A stretch of 64,000 nt of DNA, from NCBI GenBank assembly GCA_006386115.1, contig VFIW01000009.1:620001-684000 (forward strand). The letters are read 5' to 3'. The notes below the pieces were generated by a model. The model saw nothing but the letters and a program-made list of their open reading frames with translations, made no database searches and had not been told where the DNA came from. Both the position numbers and the translations under genes were made by a program. This document shows, in pieces, positions 31,264 to 42,700 of the stretch; position 1 is the first letter of the stretch; each line of letters opens with the position of its first letter. This DNA comes from Globisporangium splendens (Eukaryota > Oomycota > Peronosporomycetes > Pythiales > Pythiaceae).

Positions 31264-33602
31264 AGGACCGAGCTCGATCCTGTCTGTGCGACAACAATAG
31301 AAGGCTTCTTGAATGGGGTGCCATAGTTGACACAATTCAATAGAACAACCTTTATTGTTATCCCACTGGCATCACAATCTTTCCGTCAGTGCATTATCGT
31401 GTCAAAATGAGCGAGCTGTGGTCTGCGTCAGGGGAGATGAGCTGGCTGTGTTCTCACCATCCATGTAACAGGTGCTCAATTCGATGGTAATGATGTGTGC
31501 GGTTCATGTGCACGGTTACATTAACCGGAAGAAAGACCGCCCAGACAGCACAACCACGTCAGCGTTCAAGTTGCCGCTGGGTGCAAGTCAGAAACAGCAG
31601 CGAAGAATCGAGAGAGAAACCTGGTTCCACGAGTTTTACTTTTTCCCTCTCTCTCCCTCTAAGTGAGTCCTCTCGGAAGAGATTATTGTTTTTTCCTCTG
31701 GTTTTATTAAACAGTTTCTTGACGGACGATTCTGCTCGAAATAGTCCGCTGTCCACACAGCATTGAGCGCCTTGCCAACGTGTTCCCTCATCTTTTCCTG
31801 CCAGTGTTCGACCAAGCGAGGCTGCGCTCTCATCCACACAGACTCAGGAAAGACAAGACACACACACAGCCACATATAACAACAAAAAGCACCTTTCGTG
31901 AATGCGGACTTGACTGCATCGTTGCCAACTGCGGTTGCTTCGACTGCGTTTATCACCGTTGATCAGCATCACGACGAGGTTTTCGGAGAAGTGTCGGAGT
32001 CCCATACGAACACACCAGTATGCTGCAACTTTTGTATATTTGGGGGCATTTGGTTGGCCGCGCAACAGACATGATCCAGTGTGCAACAAGCGTGCTGTTA
32101 CAGTGGCGTTCACGTGTGCGTTACGGAGAAAGCGTAGCGGCTAAGTCTCGTACTTCGCTCAAGGAAGGGCACAGAAGGGAAAACTGAGTGTTTGTTATTG
32201 CAGCGAATTGCGCTCTCTTGGTGGCGCTCGTATTTTATTCCTCGAGTTACCTTCGTAACCTTTCAGTTTCATCGCCAGTTCGCGGTTCTCTTGTCCAGCT
32301 TGAAGATTTCGCCTGACTTGGCGCTCCGACGCACCGCACCCTCCTTCGACACTTCCTCACGCACACGCTAAACAAGGAACACGTCGAACGACTGCAGTCG
32401 ATCTGTTGTAGTAGACCTTTTACGAGATAAGCATTTAGCAGCTCGCACGGCAATCAATCATGCATTTGCACATGACCAACTAGAGTTTTGTACTTTCTCT
32501 TCACACATCGCCTAGTTTGCAGAGACACGGAGTTTTGGATCGGGAGATGAGGTCTCTCGAGGGAATAGCCAATTAGAACATTGATCTCTTTTTCATCCAA
32601 TCATCTTGAAAACAGTAACCCTAAGCCATGAAGTAAACGAGCACGATGATGACAGGCGCATTCAATTGTTGCCTCGAAAGTTCAAGACAGCATTTGAGCA
32701 CTGAAGCACTGACACTGCAAAAAGTGCGTCCATCCTATCCTCATCCAATGGTCCACATTTCTCCAGTATCGCACGCCATGACACCAACTCCGTTTGGACT
32801 ATCTCCTCTCTGTTGCGGACAAGAAAAGAGAGAGAGTTGTGATGCTTCGTCGATCACCGTCCAGCGTCGCAATCAGTCTGCTTACAAGGCACATGCCATT
32901 CCTCCCACGCACGACTGTATGATGCCTTGACTAACGACAGCCAAACCTAACTTGCTGACAAGTTGAGGTATCTATGCCCTCCCCTTGATTAACGACAGCA
33001 GTAGCCCATCCTCCAATTAATCAAAACACACAAATGAGCTAATCAGCGGATTGCTCGAGGTTCGATGTGCGGGAGAATAATCCGATTATGCTGCACAATG
33101 TACCGAGCAGCAAAGTAGTAAAGCGGCTCGATCAACATATTAGCCTTGGGTTCTCAACTGCCTTCGACAAATGCTGCACAATGTTCCTGTACAAGTGACG
33201 TCGACTAATGCGCAAGTGTGAGCTGCAGCACCTTTCATACCACAACTGGAATACAGTAGCCACACAACTCACTGGTGCGCCAGGCAAACGACACTGCTCC
33301 CACCACTGAGTGCTTCTTGCTGGCGCTACCAGCCTTTCGTAATGACAGCACACGAATGAGCTAATCACCAGACACGTGTTTCGGTAGACCGGAGAATAAT
33401 CAACTCCTCCTAGATTATGCTGCACAACTCTGCCTCTTCAATTGTATTAACCTTGGCGTATGCACTATTAAATGGCACCTTTGCGGCGCGCAATAACCGC
33501 CCACTGAGCAATCGCTTATCCTTTGCAATACTGGTGCGGATGGCAAATGGCGCCGCTCCCATACACCCAGACGCCGAAACACCGTTGTTCGAGTCATGTC
33601 AT

Positions 33603-33616
33603 TCATTCTCCAATAA
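33603..33616 (+). promoter_or_regulatory. Inr+FPR-like element of reductase B
   Basis: Same TCATTCTCCAATAA as in copy A, same spacing. Confidence 0.5.
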
Positions 33617-33682
33617 GCGCGCTTCGAGCCACCCCAATAACAACAACCAAGTCAGCCACCACAAGCACGAAAGAGTTGACAA

Positions 33683-34516
33683 ATGACCGTCCAAGTGCCA
33701 ACCGTGAAACTCCCCAGCGGTGCCTCGATTCCTGTCGTGGGTCTCGGCGTTTACGAAAGTGAGCCAGGCACTGAAACCTACGACGCCGTCGCCTCGGCGC
33801 TGAAGCTCGGGTACCGTCACGTCGACACAGCGCAATACTACAAGAACGAAGAAGACGTCGGACGGGCCGTGCGCGACTCGGGCATTCCTCGCGACCAAGT
33901 TTTCGTGACGAGCAAGTTGTTCTTGGACCACTGGGGGTACGACAAGGCCACCGCGGCCACCAAGGAAAGCATCGCGAAGCTCGGACTCGGGTACATTGAC
34001 CTCTTCTTGTTGCACGCGCCTGCGGATCCTACCACCCGTGCCGAGACGTGGCGTGCACTCGAAGACCTGCAAGCCGAAGGGCTCTTGCGCGACATCGGCG
34101 TGTCCAACTTTGGTGAAGCGCACTTGAAGAAACTCTCCAAGACATGGAAGGTGAAGCCAGCGGTGAACCAGGTGGAGTTGCACCCATGGATGGCTCGCCC
34201 AGGACTCGTCAAGTTCTGTGAAGCACAAGGGATCATCTTGCAGGCATACTCACCGTTGGCGAGGGTCACGAAGCTGGAAGATCCGGTCGTGAACGCCATC
34301 GCCGCCGACGTTGGCGCGACCCATGCGCAGGTGCTCCTCGCGTGGAGCCTCGCCAAGGGTTTCGTCACGCTGCCAAAGTCGGTGAGCCCGGACCGCCAGC
34401 GAGCCAACCTCGAAGCCGTGAACGTGAAGCTCACGGGCGTACAAGTCGCGAAGCTCGATGCTTTGGACGAATACTTGGTCACCGGATGGGACCCCGTCAA
34501 GGACCACGCAGTGTAG
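33683..34516 (+). CDS. Aldo-keto reductase, copy B
   Basis: 277 aa with the same translation as copy A, including the tetrad Asp48/Tyr53/Lys78/His111. The upstream 990 bp is also the same as for copy A, so both should share regulation. Either a very recent duplication with a dosage effect, or an assembly duplication. Confidence 0.93.
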   Translation: MTVQVPTVKLPSGASIPVVGLGVYESEPGTETYDAVASALKLGYRHVDTAQYYKNEEDVGRAVRDSGIPRDQVFVTSKLFLDHWGYDKATAATKESIAKLGLGYIDLFLLHAPADPTTRAETWRALEDLQAEGLLRDIGVSNFGEAHLKKLSKTWKVKPAVNQVELHPWMARPGLVKFCEAQGIILQAYSPLARVTKLEDPVVNAIAADVGATHAQVLLAWSLAKGFVTLPKSVSPDRQRANLEAVNVKLTGVQVAKLDALDEYLVTGWDPVKDHAV

Positions 34517-34996
34517 TAGCACAGAGCGAGAGAGCAGAGGGCGGCAAAGCTTGCTGTCGAGAGTGTGAGAGAGCAAGCGAGCGAGAAAGAGAGAGAGAAA
34601 GAAAGAAAGAAAAAGAGGGAGAGATGTGTGATGCGTCGTTCACCGCCCAGCGTTCTACACAACGCTGTACGGATTGGCTTCTGCTGGCACGCGTGGTTCT
34701 CCACGACTGTGGTCCAACAACAACAATCAACGAGATGGCATGAACGCTTGTTAGTGTTTATTGATTAGTTTGTTTGTTTCTCCGTTTACTTGTTTTTACT
34801 GACCTTCTTCTTTGGTGTGTTGTCCATTTCTGCGACTGACGGTATTCCTCCTCAATTACTATGAAAACCACGTACCCGCAGTTGACAACGATGCAGTCAA
34901 GTCAGGGTCGATGGACTTTGGAAGAAGTAGGAGATCATGTTACGCCACATTTTGTCAGATAGAAGGACTGTAGGTCAGCTGCTCGCACCTAAATGC
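34517..34996. other. Convergent gap between reductase B and bZIP copy 3
   Basis: Same content as 27794-28272, with the GA-rich tract one base longer. No gene seen. Confidence 0.6.
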
Positions 34997-36519
34997 CTAT
35001 ACACAACCATCGGCTTCACCTTCGTTGTTGGCATTGTTCGAGAAGCAAGTCAGATCGGCGAGAGGAGTTTGATGCTGCCTCAGAAGCAGGTCACCTTGAT
35101 CAGGGACAGCGAGTAGTTGAGTCGGAGGAGGCGGTCGAAACGTACCGCGTACTGCTGCCACAATGGCGTCATTGATGTAATTCATTTCGTTGCGTGCATT
35201 GTTCAATGCGTCGTCTGAAAGTGGGAGCTCACTGTGATGCAACTTTGCCTGCACCCATCGTGTAAAGACGACCACTGGCTTCTGTTCTTCTTCTACGTTC
35301 AGCTCTGGCAACTCGCTGGGATCTTGCGGATGTGAAGCATCGGGTCCTGCAGTCTCCGACGTCTGGACAGACTGCACCATGAATATGCTTATCACATCTT
35401 CGCGAACCCGTTCGTGCGGACGGTATGGGTACATGTTGTCTTGGTCTACGAAATCGGTCATGACTAAGCCTTCGTCGCTCGCTTTACGAGAGACAGAGTG
35501 CTCGCTTGATGATGACGATGGTGTGAATTCTGCAAACACGATGTTGTTCGTCTCTACGGGGACTCCGTCCACTTTCGGATACACCAGTCGATTGTGCGCC
35601 ACCCTCTCGTCTCCTGAATCAGCCTCTTCGCGCACAACGATCACGCCTTTGATCTCGGCGGTGCAGATCTCCAAATTAAAACAGTAGAACGTGAGCGCGT
35701 CAAAGACTTGCTTGACGCTCGTGGCACCAGGGAGAGGGACGGAATCGAATTTGACCACGCACGTATCGCCCTCGCGTGTCTGGAACTGGGTAGACTCGGA
35801 ACATGGCTGCAACGGATCCAGAAACCGGGTCCGATGTTCAAGAAAGATCCTCGCGTCATGGAGTTTCTGGGTCTTCATCGCGAGTATCTGTTCGCGGCGA
35901 GTCTCCGGGTCATCTCCTAGTCGAATGGTACTGGACACGGGACTGCACACATGCTCACTCTGCGAGTAAGACATCAATACCAATTCTTTAAGGTTAAACT
36001 CAGTTGCCACTCACCAACGGAAAAACTCACGGTATGCAGCCACGTACTGGTTCCTTTACCATCAGGGAGCGGAGACCTGCGATCAGGAATTGCTGATTGC
36101 GCAGCAGCTCGCGAAGCTGCAGATTGTTGAGCATCTGCCGCTCGATAATCGTTGGATCGATGATATGAGCGTTGCGCTTGAGAAGGTCCAACTTTGTCTT
36201 CAGGAGCGAGACTTCCTTTAGCCGCAAGTCGATTTCTTGCTGCTCACAGCATCACAAAAGGCAAGCCGCAGCCATCACACGTGAATAACTAACTATCTCT
36301 CCTCCGAGCAACATCAGTAGAGAGTTAGATGGCAGGGTGCTCTATCTGTCGATTGCCGACTGTACTTACCCTTCGCATCTGGTACGTTCGAACGCGCTGC
36401 GTGGGTGATGGTTTCACGACTCGCGTTCGCTTGGTCCGGTCTCTTAGCGCGACGTCGCGTGGCTTTCGCTTTCGCGAGCACATTGGAGTCATCGTCGTCG
36501 TTATGCGAGTCGGCGTCAT
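34997..36519 (-). CDS. bZIP-like transcription factor, copy 3 (mosaic), 3 exons
   Basis: Exons 36519-36370, 36242-36031 and 35942-34997, 435 aa. The 3' two thirds and C-terminal tail equal copy 2 (including the Pro at the exon 3 start). Exon 1, the exon 1/2 intron (a G at the copy-1 state) and about 250 bp of upstream sequence equal copy 1. The switch lies between about 35942 and 36265. It also has one private silent change (gatgatgac near 35512). It therefore combines copy 1's promoter with copy 2's C-terminus. Confidence 0.6.
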
Positions 36520-37845
36520 CGTTGCTGGCTGAAAGCACTCACACTCGGATTCCAAGCGCGTCTTCTAGTGGTTGGGAGGGTGATAAGTTGTCGACCGTCT
36601 AGAAAATAAAGAATGGACCCACTTCGTCCACGCCTGACGCAACATGATTACTGTCTGTCGGGCAGTCGTGCGCTCATCAAGCTCCAGCATAATCGAGATC
36701 TGGTTGTTCGTGTCATGAAAAGGATGGCTGCTGATTTGCTTGTATTCGATGTTTGCGGAGAAATGGCAAACGATCGCATTGGTGTTCCCTAAACATGTAA
36801 CCAATCTTGGCTAATGGCCGACCAAAGCTGAGCAGTGCCTGGGTGCAGTCGACAGATAGGCGCCGCTCGTTCTCAACACCACTGCCATCTTTCCGCTCAT
36901 AGTTCAGTCGGTGCCCCTCTTGTGATATATTTCTACTATTTACGTCGACAGCCTTGGTGAGTCTTATGAAGCCGGAGCAGGAACATGCGATCGTTATGCA
37001 GTTTGTTTCAGTGTCGTCCAAGTCGAACTCGCAGCACAGTGCTTGAAAACAGCTCATTAATCATCCACACTTTTTGGAGCACATTCGCACATCCAGGAAC
37101 TTGGAAGATGTAAACTTCAACGTGGTTAATGTGCGTTTTCCGATACTAAGCAGAGTTTATCACCATACCGTTTGCCAAACTGTGCTCAGAGAAAACGAGT
37201 TCGTGTTGAGCAGGACTCTTGAGGAAATGTAAAGGACATAGTGACCTGCTTTTCTCTGAAAGAGATTTCTCGATCTCAAGACCGTGCTCGACAGTAAGGC
37301 ATACTACGTTAAAAGCATCCTGAAGCTGCTCATGCACATTTACGTTAAGGTGGTTTATCTCAGAACAGCAAATTCCCAATCTGACACAACGTAGTCGTGT
37401 TCGATTGGGTGATGTGCATTATCTCCGGAGATAATGCATATTACCTCGACATCGAACACGACCCAAGACTTTGCGCCAACGCGGTAGCAAAGGAGGATTT
37501 GTCAATCGCAACAAAAAGCGCCAGCCAATTAAAGATTGCAGTTGCATCAGAGAAGAGCTTGTCGAAACAGAGTTGCTGCCAAACGCAGACCACCACCATA
37601 TTTCCAGGCATGGAGATTATAGTGCCGCAAGCACCGATGCAGACGTGTATGGTTGCTACAAAAAATAGTGTGCTAGAGCCAAAGCAAAACTGACACGACG
37701 AACTTCTCCGCATTCTACAATGTTAACACATTTTTTTGGTTTATCAACTGGCGGCGCATCTTTCGCGTAAAACGAAGGTCGTACTCAACTACTTACTACT
37801 CACGCGCTGTCACGCTGGTTCTTTAAAACTACGCGTCTCGATTTT
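36520..37845. other. Intergenic region with a strong hairpin
   Basis: Copy-1-like sequence ends at about 36774. The rest is unique with no convincing gene. A long palindrome lies at 37394-37462 (listed). Confidence 0.55.
37394..37462. repeat. Nested palindrome / 69-nt hairpin
   Basis: Outer arms GTCGTGTTCGAT (37394-37405) and ATCGAACACGAC (37451-37462) are perfect inverted repeats of 12 bp. Inside lies a perfect 22-bp palindrome at 37416-37437, centred on CTCCGGAG. The intervening 10 and 13 nt pair partly. Confidence 0.9.
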
Positions 37846-38730
37846 TTACTTGGTCTTGGCGTTGTATGCCAAACTCTCCTGGTTCAGTGGGTTCTCCGGG
37901 GAGCGGCGCCACTATTCAGACAAAAGAGAATAAACAAGAGCGTTACTTTAACCCGTTGCTGGCACCACAACAAGTACTATATAAGCCAAACGACGTACCA
38001 TTTCACTGAGCTTCTGCTTGTACTGCGAGAGCTTGAGACCCGGGTAATCTTGCTTGAGCTCGGGCAGCATCGCTTCCTCGAACGCCTTGTACGCCGCCTT
38101 GGCGCGACGCTCCGGGTGTTTCTCCAGCTCCTTGTCACTCGTGCTCAACGCGCTCAATGCCGCATCGATGCTGCGCGCATCAATGTCCATATCGGTCTCG
38201 CGGTTGCGGTTCTCGCGGAAGTTGGGCTGGTCGAACTGGATGTTGTTCTTGCCGGGCTTCTTGGCGTTCTTGGCTTCTTCCTCTTCGCGCAGCGCGCGCA
38301 TCTGCGCCTGCGTCATCTTGCCCGAGGACGGCGCCGCGGCTGTGGGTGCTGGCGGTGGCGCGCGCGAGCCCTTGTTGTTCTTCTTGAGCGTGGGCTTGAG
38401 TGCCTCCTCCCACGGCTTGTTGAGCTCCTTCTTCTCCTTCGTCTTGGACTTGCGGATCGCGCTCTTGTCCTCGACCTTGGTCATCGAGTGCTCCTCGAGC
38501 TCCTGGATGCGCCGCAGCTCGGCCTTGCGTGCCTCGGTCTCCTGGCGCTTGCGCTCCTCCTCGGCCTTGCGAGCCTCGCCGCGCGAGTTGGCACCCTTGG
38601 CCCACTCGGCACTCTCCGCGGCCGCGGCGGCGGCGCTCGACTTGGCGTCCTTGGCGCTCTTGACCGCCGCCTTGCGCGCGTTCGCTGCCTCCACCTTCGA
38701 GTTCACTCCACCGCTTGGCTTCTTGCCCAT
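37846..38730 (-). CDS. CCDC124: CCDC124/Lso2-like ribosome-associated factor, 2 exons
   Basis: Exons 38730-37999 and 37911-37846 (87-nt intron GTACGT...GAATAG, phase 0), 265 aa. The start MGKKPSGGVNSKVEAANARK is the conserved CCDC124 N-terminus. A highly charged Lys/Glu helix follows, then a linker, then the C-terminal CCDC124 domain ending in YKQKLSEM|WRRSPENPLNQ, where the small second exon restores the family's W..SPENPLN motif. CCDC124 and yeast Lso2 bind idle 80S ribosomes in hibernation and help their recycling. An in-frame upstream extension to 38964 exists, but the MGKK start is the family start. Without the second exon the protein would lose its most conserved end. Confidence 0.93.
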
Positions 38731-39736
38731 GCTGTCTGTCAATATGTGCTTCTTTTGGATAGAACAGTGGCCACACACGAAATGGGCTTCCAGAACGGCG
38801 CGTGCCGAAGGGTCGACACGGGTCGCCAGCCACTGTTGGATCGGAAGATCGGGATATTTTATAAATAATGTGAGTTTCTTAATTTGTATCTCCTCACACT
38901 TTATGACTGAGGTCATCAGGTGACTGGTGCGAAAATGGTCATTTTCGGGACGTCTGGCCAACATGAAAAGCGTCGGGAGTAAACTCCACGCAAATGAACT
39001 TGTACACTAGAAACTTTGGTGTCTTGATACGGCAAAACCGCATTTTGCTTATCCATATGGCTCCTGTTGGCCAAGAATCAGTCATCTGAATAGCGTCACT
39101 TTTGGCATGTGTGTTTGCCATCTGTCAATGCTCCACACTGGATTCGATACATTCCGAGCCCTTCGAATCGCACTTCAACGAATACGTACTGTGGTCGATA
39201 AATAGTGGATTACACTGAAATCAATACAAAAATATCGTTCTTAATCGAATGGTAACTGTGTCCTATTCTTGAGCAAGTACATTCATCGTCTCGATGGACA
39301 TCTTCAACAACGAAAAACGTGCAGAGAAGCATTGACACATGTAAATGCACCGCATCACATAGTAAAAGGATTTCCTCTTCCTCACATGTCGTCAGTGTTG
39401 ACTTGCTTGACATTGCATCCTTGCTATCCTAGTTTAAACTTTGCGATCCTCGTTTAGTCAATTTACGCATTTCCGGATGTGTAATTTGAGCACTCCGAAT
39501 AAATGGTGCTGTCTTTGTGATGTGACACGAGCATTGGGGCAATTCAATTACCCCATCAGGAGTGTCCCAGCAATGCCCCGCTTTGAGCTCAATCACTCAT
39601 CCTGTTGTTTTGGAGTTTATCCCGGTGGTATCAACCTTCTCCTAAAGTTGCTGAAGGTATGGTGTGGTCCACACAGTGGTTCATAGGTTCACCTCGCTGT
39701 TCCCCCACTTGGGTCATTCATCACATCGCCATCACC
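38731..39736. other. Divergent region between CCDC124 and EDRF1
   Basis: Both promoters are expected here. Only short frames and no clear Inr+FPR match. Confidence 0.5.
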
Positions 39737-42700
39737 ATGAACGAACACCAGAATGGCGGCGCGCCTTGGCCGCTCGTGGTGCAAACAGCGGCGCAGGCAG
39801 CGGAGGCGGACGGCGCTGAGCTGGCGGCGCTGACGTCTTTCGACCTCCCGGCGTCGCCCGTGCGCAGCCCCGTGGGCTCGGAGAGCAGTATGTCCGTCTG
39901 GGTCGAGGAGACCACGACTGGCGAGCAGCGCGTGCACGTGGCGCTGCTCACCGATGCCTCGGTGCCGCCACCACCGAGCGCTGCGTCCTCGACTTCTTCA
40001 CACGCAAGTACCGCTGTGAGTGCAACCGACCAGAACGCGTCGTCGTCTCCGTCTGCAACCTCGTCGTTTGACGCGAGTGCGCATTCCAACGAGATGCTCG
40101 ATTTTCCACTCGTGCTGGTTGAGAGCAGGAGCGCCGACGACATGCAGTCGGATCGCCGCAGTGGTGTCAGCGGCGTGTCGTCTGCGATCGTCCCGTTCCA
40201 GAAGCTGCAAATGGACACGAACCTGAACCAGACGTTGCTGCCGTACAGGTCCGGAGATGCCTCCAGCGGGAGCAGCACTCCGCCTGGGGCGGCCGCAGCG
40301 TCCCCTGCTTCTCGTGCCAAGACCAGTAAGCCATTCGCCTGGGAGGCTGAGACGAACGCGATGATGGCGAACGACTTCATGTACGCGCTCCGACTTGGAG
40401 ACCTCAACCGGCCGCAGGAGCCACAGTTATCCGTTCGCTTGCGCGGCAGCCGCGTCGAGTTGGCGTCGGCATCCGAAGAAGACGATGTGGATTTCATGGG
40501 TCCCGCAGAGAATATCAAGCGCCTGTTCAAGTTGCCGTATTCGCAGGCGCGAGTGTCGCTGGCGGTGCATCGCGTCGGAAACACGCTGGTCGTCGATGGC
40601 GAACTCGACGACTCGGACCTCCCCGCTGGCTTTGAAGATTTTCCGCAAGAGACGATGAAACTCCAGCCAGCGCAGAACAAGGAACACAGCATGCAGCAGA
40701 GCCTGCTGTATGAGAAATTCATCTACGAGAGCGCGGTTCAAGGCCGACTGACAGCGGACGAAACCACAGTGAGCGACGAAGCTGTCGAAGAGGATGGATC
40801 GCTGTCTTTCCAGCCAACACAAAGTGCCAAATCGAAGAGCAGTAGCCGTAAGAAAAACTCCAAGAAGGCAAAGAAGAAAAGCTCCATTGCTGGCGCACAA
40901 GCAAGTTCCATTATTACCCATGCAGCTACAGGTGAAGCAGACGATCTTGATGTTCATTTGGAAACAGGATTTCCGGTTCCTCATTCATGGAGTGGCCCAG
41001 CGGAATCATCGCTAGATGCCCCAACATCAGCGGCCACCTCAGCAGCGGCGACATTTGCGGGGCAGCATGCTACTGGCACGCCAAGTAAAAGGGGTCCTAA
41101 GAAAAGCGCGGCGTCTTCGACATCCTACGGCGCTCCGTCGGACCGCACGACGTCTTCGTCCCCTGAGAAAGCGCATCAATCCTATGGCACCCCAGCCTTC
41201 CAGCGCGTGTTGAAGTGGAAGTTTCACGATTTGAAAATGGTGCGAAATGCTTTTGCCGAGCACTGTGCTGATTGACGCCTGATCTCCCTCGTGCGGTGAC
41301 TGACTCTTTTTTTCCTTCTGTGTGCAGATCCTTGGGAGTCAAGTGTTGCTGTTCAGTAACAAGGAGCACCCCGCTGTGTCGCTGAAGCTTCACGACATGG
41401 ACCAAGACCTGTCGCTGATCACTGTGCTGGACTACTATTTGGACAACGTAATCGCGAACATCCCCGAGCTCGCGATCTGTATGCACTCGAAAGGTCTCGT
41501 TCGTGGGTACAAGCTGGTCGAGACGCGCCAGATTCCCTACATGTCGGGCACGGGGCGACCGCTCTTCGATATCCAGGATGTCAGCATGAACGCGTCGATG
41601 CTGTTGAAGTTTTTGCAGGAAAACTGCTCTCGGCCAAACGGAACGTACTGGTTGTATCGTAAAGAGGGCGAGAACTCGCTTCGGTTGTACGATGTCAATG
41701 TGCTCTCGCAAGGCAAGCAGCTCAAGTGGAAGTACATGATGGCGATGCTCTGCTACCGGTTCGCCTCGCGCGCATCACGATTAATGTATTCGCTGGCCAG
41801 CGATGCGCCTCGACTCCAGCATCAGCTGCAACAGCGCCAACGGGAGCTACTGAGTACGTGCATGAAACTGTTGACGGAGATTTCGCAAGCAGGTGGATCT
41901 GCCCACAGTTCCATTTGCTCATCCGTGAGTGAGCAACTCGCAGACACATACCTTCGCGAATGTGACGATCAAGTGAAGAGTTCCAAGGATGTGTACGCGA
42001 GAGGAAAGCAGGAGGACAAGGATGCCGATTTGAAACTCATAGTCGAGTCACTGGAGAAGGCCAAAGAGTATTTACTGGAAAGCATCCGTTCCTTTGAGGA
42101 GTGTATGGTCCCGGAGGACGGTGCAACCACTTCGCTTCCGCACGAAGAAGGTCTTGACGTAGTTGGCCACAAAGCCGAGGATAACATCGACATTCAACAG
42201 GACGATACCGCCGAAATGGATTCGTTTATGGACGAAGAGCGCATGAGATTGCAGCTGAAGTTTAGCTCGACGTGCCTCCAGCTGGGTCACGTGTATGCAA
42301 AGAACGAGCACTGGATCGATGCAATCAGTGCCATCCTAGATAGTTGCAAGTTTCTACGGCAAAGCGCGATCCCAGAAGAGATCGTTCCGTTGTCACTGTC
42401 GTCGAGAGACCCCAACCAAATCGATGAGCTGCTTGATAAGCTTGATTTTGAAGGCATTGGAGGAGCGAGATTGGACTCGGGAGGCATGATCATCTGCTCA
42501 CGAGGAGTCGAGTTGCGGTGTCGGTTGCTTGAACTCGTCGGAGATATGGCGACCCAGCACCCTGTCGAGGTCACTAAAGTTCTCTTGAGCTTGTATCGCA
42601 TCATCAGTGGAGAAGAAAAAGACCAACTGCCGGAGATTACGGAACCTGAAAGGCGGACGCGTTGGTTGGAGCAGTTCCAACAGAGCGGGAAAGAATCGAA

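Larger units (their letters stand above)
29796..32689. other. Unique 2.9-kb region between the two duplicated blocks
   Basis: Only short frames. It has an imperfect hairpin at 30178-30233 and a possible RNase H tail remnant at about 31090-31263 (both listed). The rest looks like degraded non-coding DNA. Confidence 0.5.
32690..36512. repeat. Segmental duplication, copy B (reductase + bZIP copy 3)
   Basis: Near-identical to 25967-29788. The left edge is sharp (gcatttgagcactg after unrelated sequence). On the right, from somewhere between 35942 and 36265, copy 3 follows copy 1 instead of copy 2. Confidence 0.9.

Noticed and set aside
33838..34704. Minus-strand open frame of 288 codons (and its counterpart at 27115-27777)
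   Set aside because: Antisense to the aldo-keto reductases, which have full catalytic tetrads.
38054..38923. Plus-strand open frames of 272 and 289 codons
   Set aside because: Antisense to CCDC124. Leu/Arg or Ser-rich low-complexity products without domains.
39721..40722. Minus-strand open frame of 333 codons
   Set aside because: Antisense to EDRF1 exon 1. Ser-rich, no domain.
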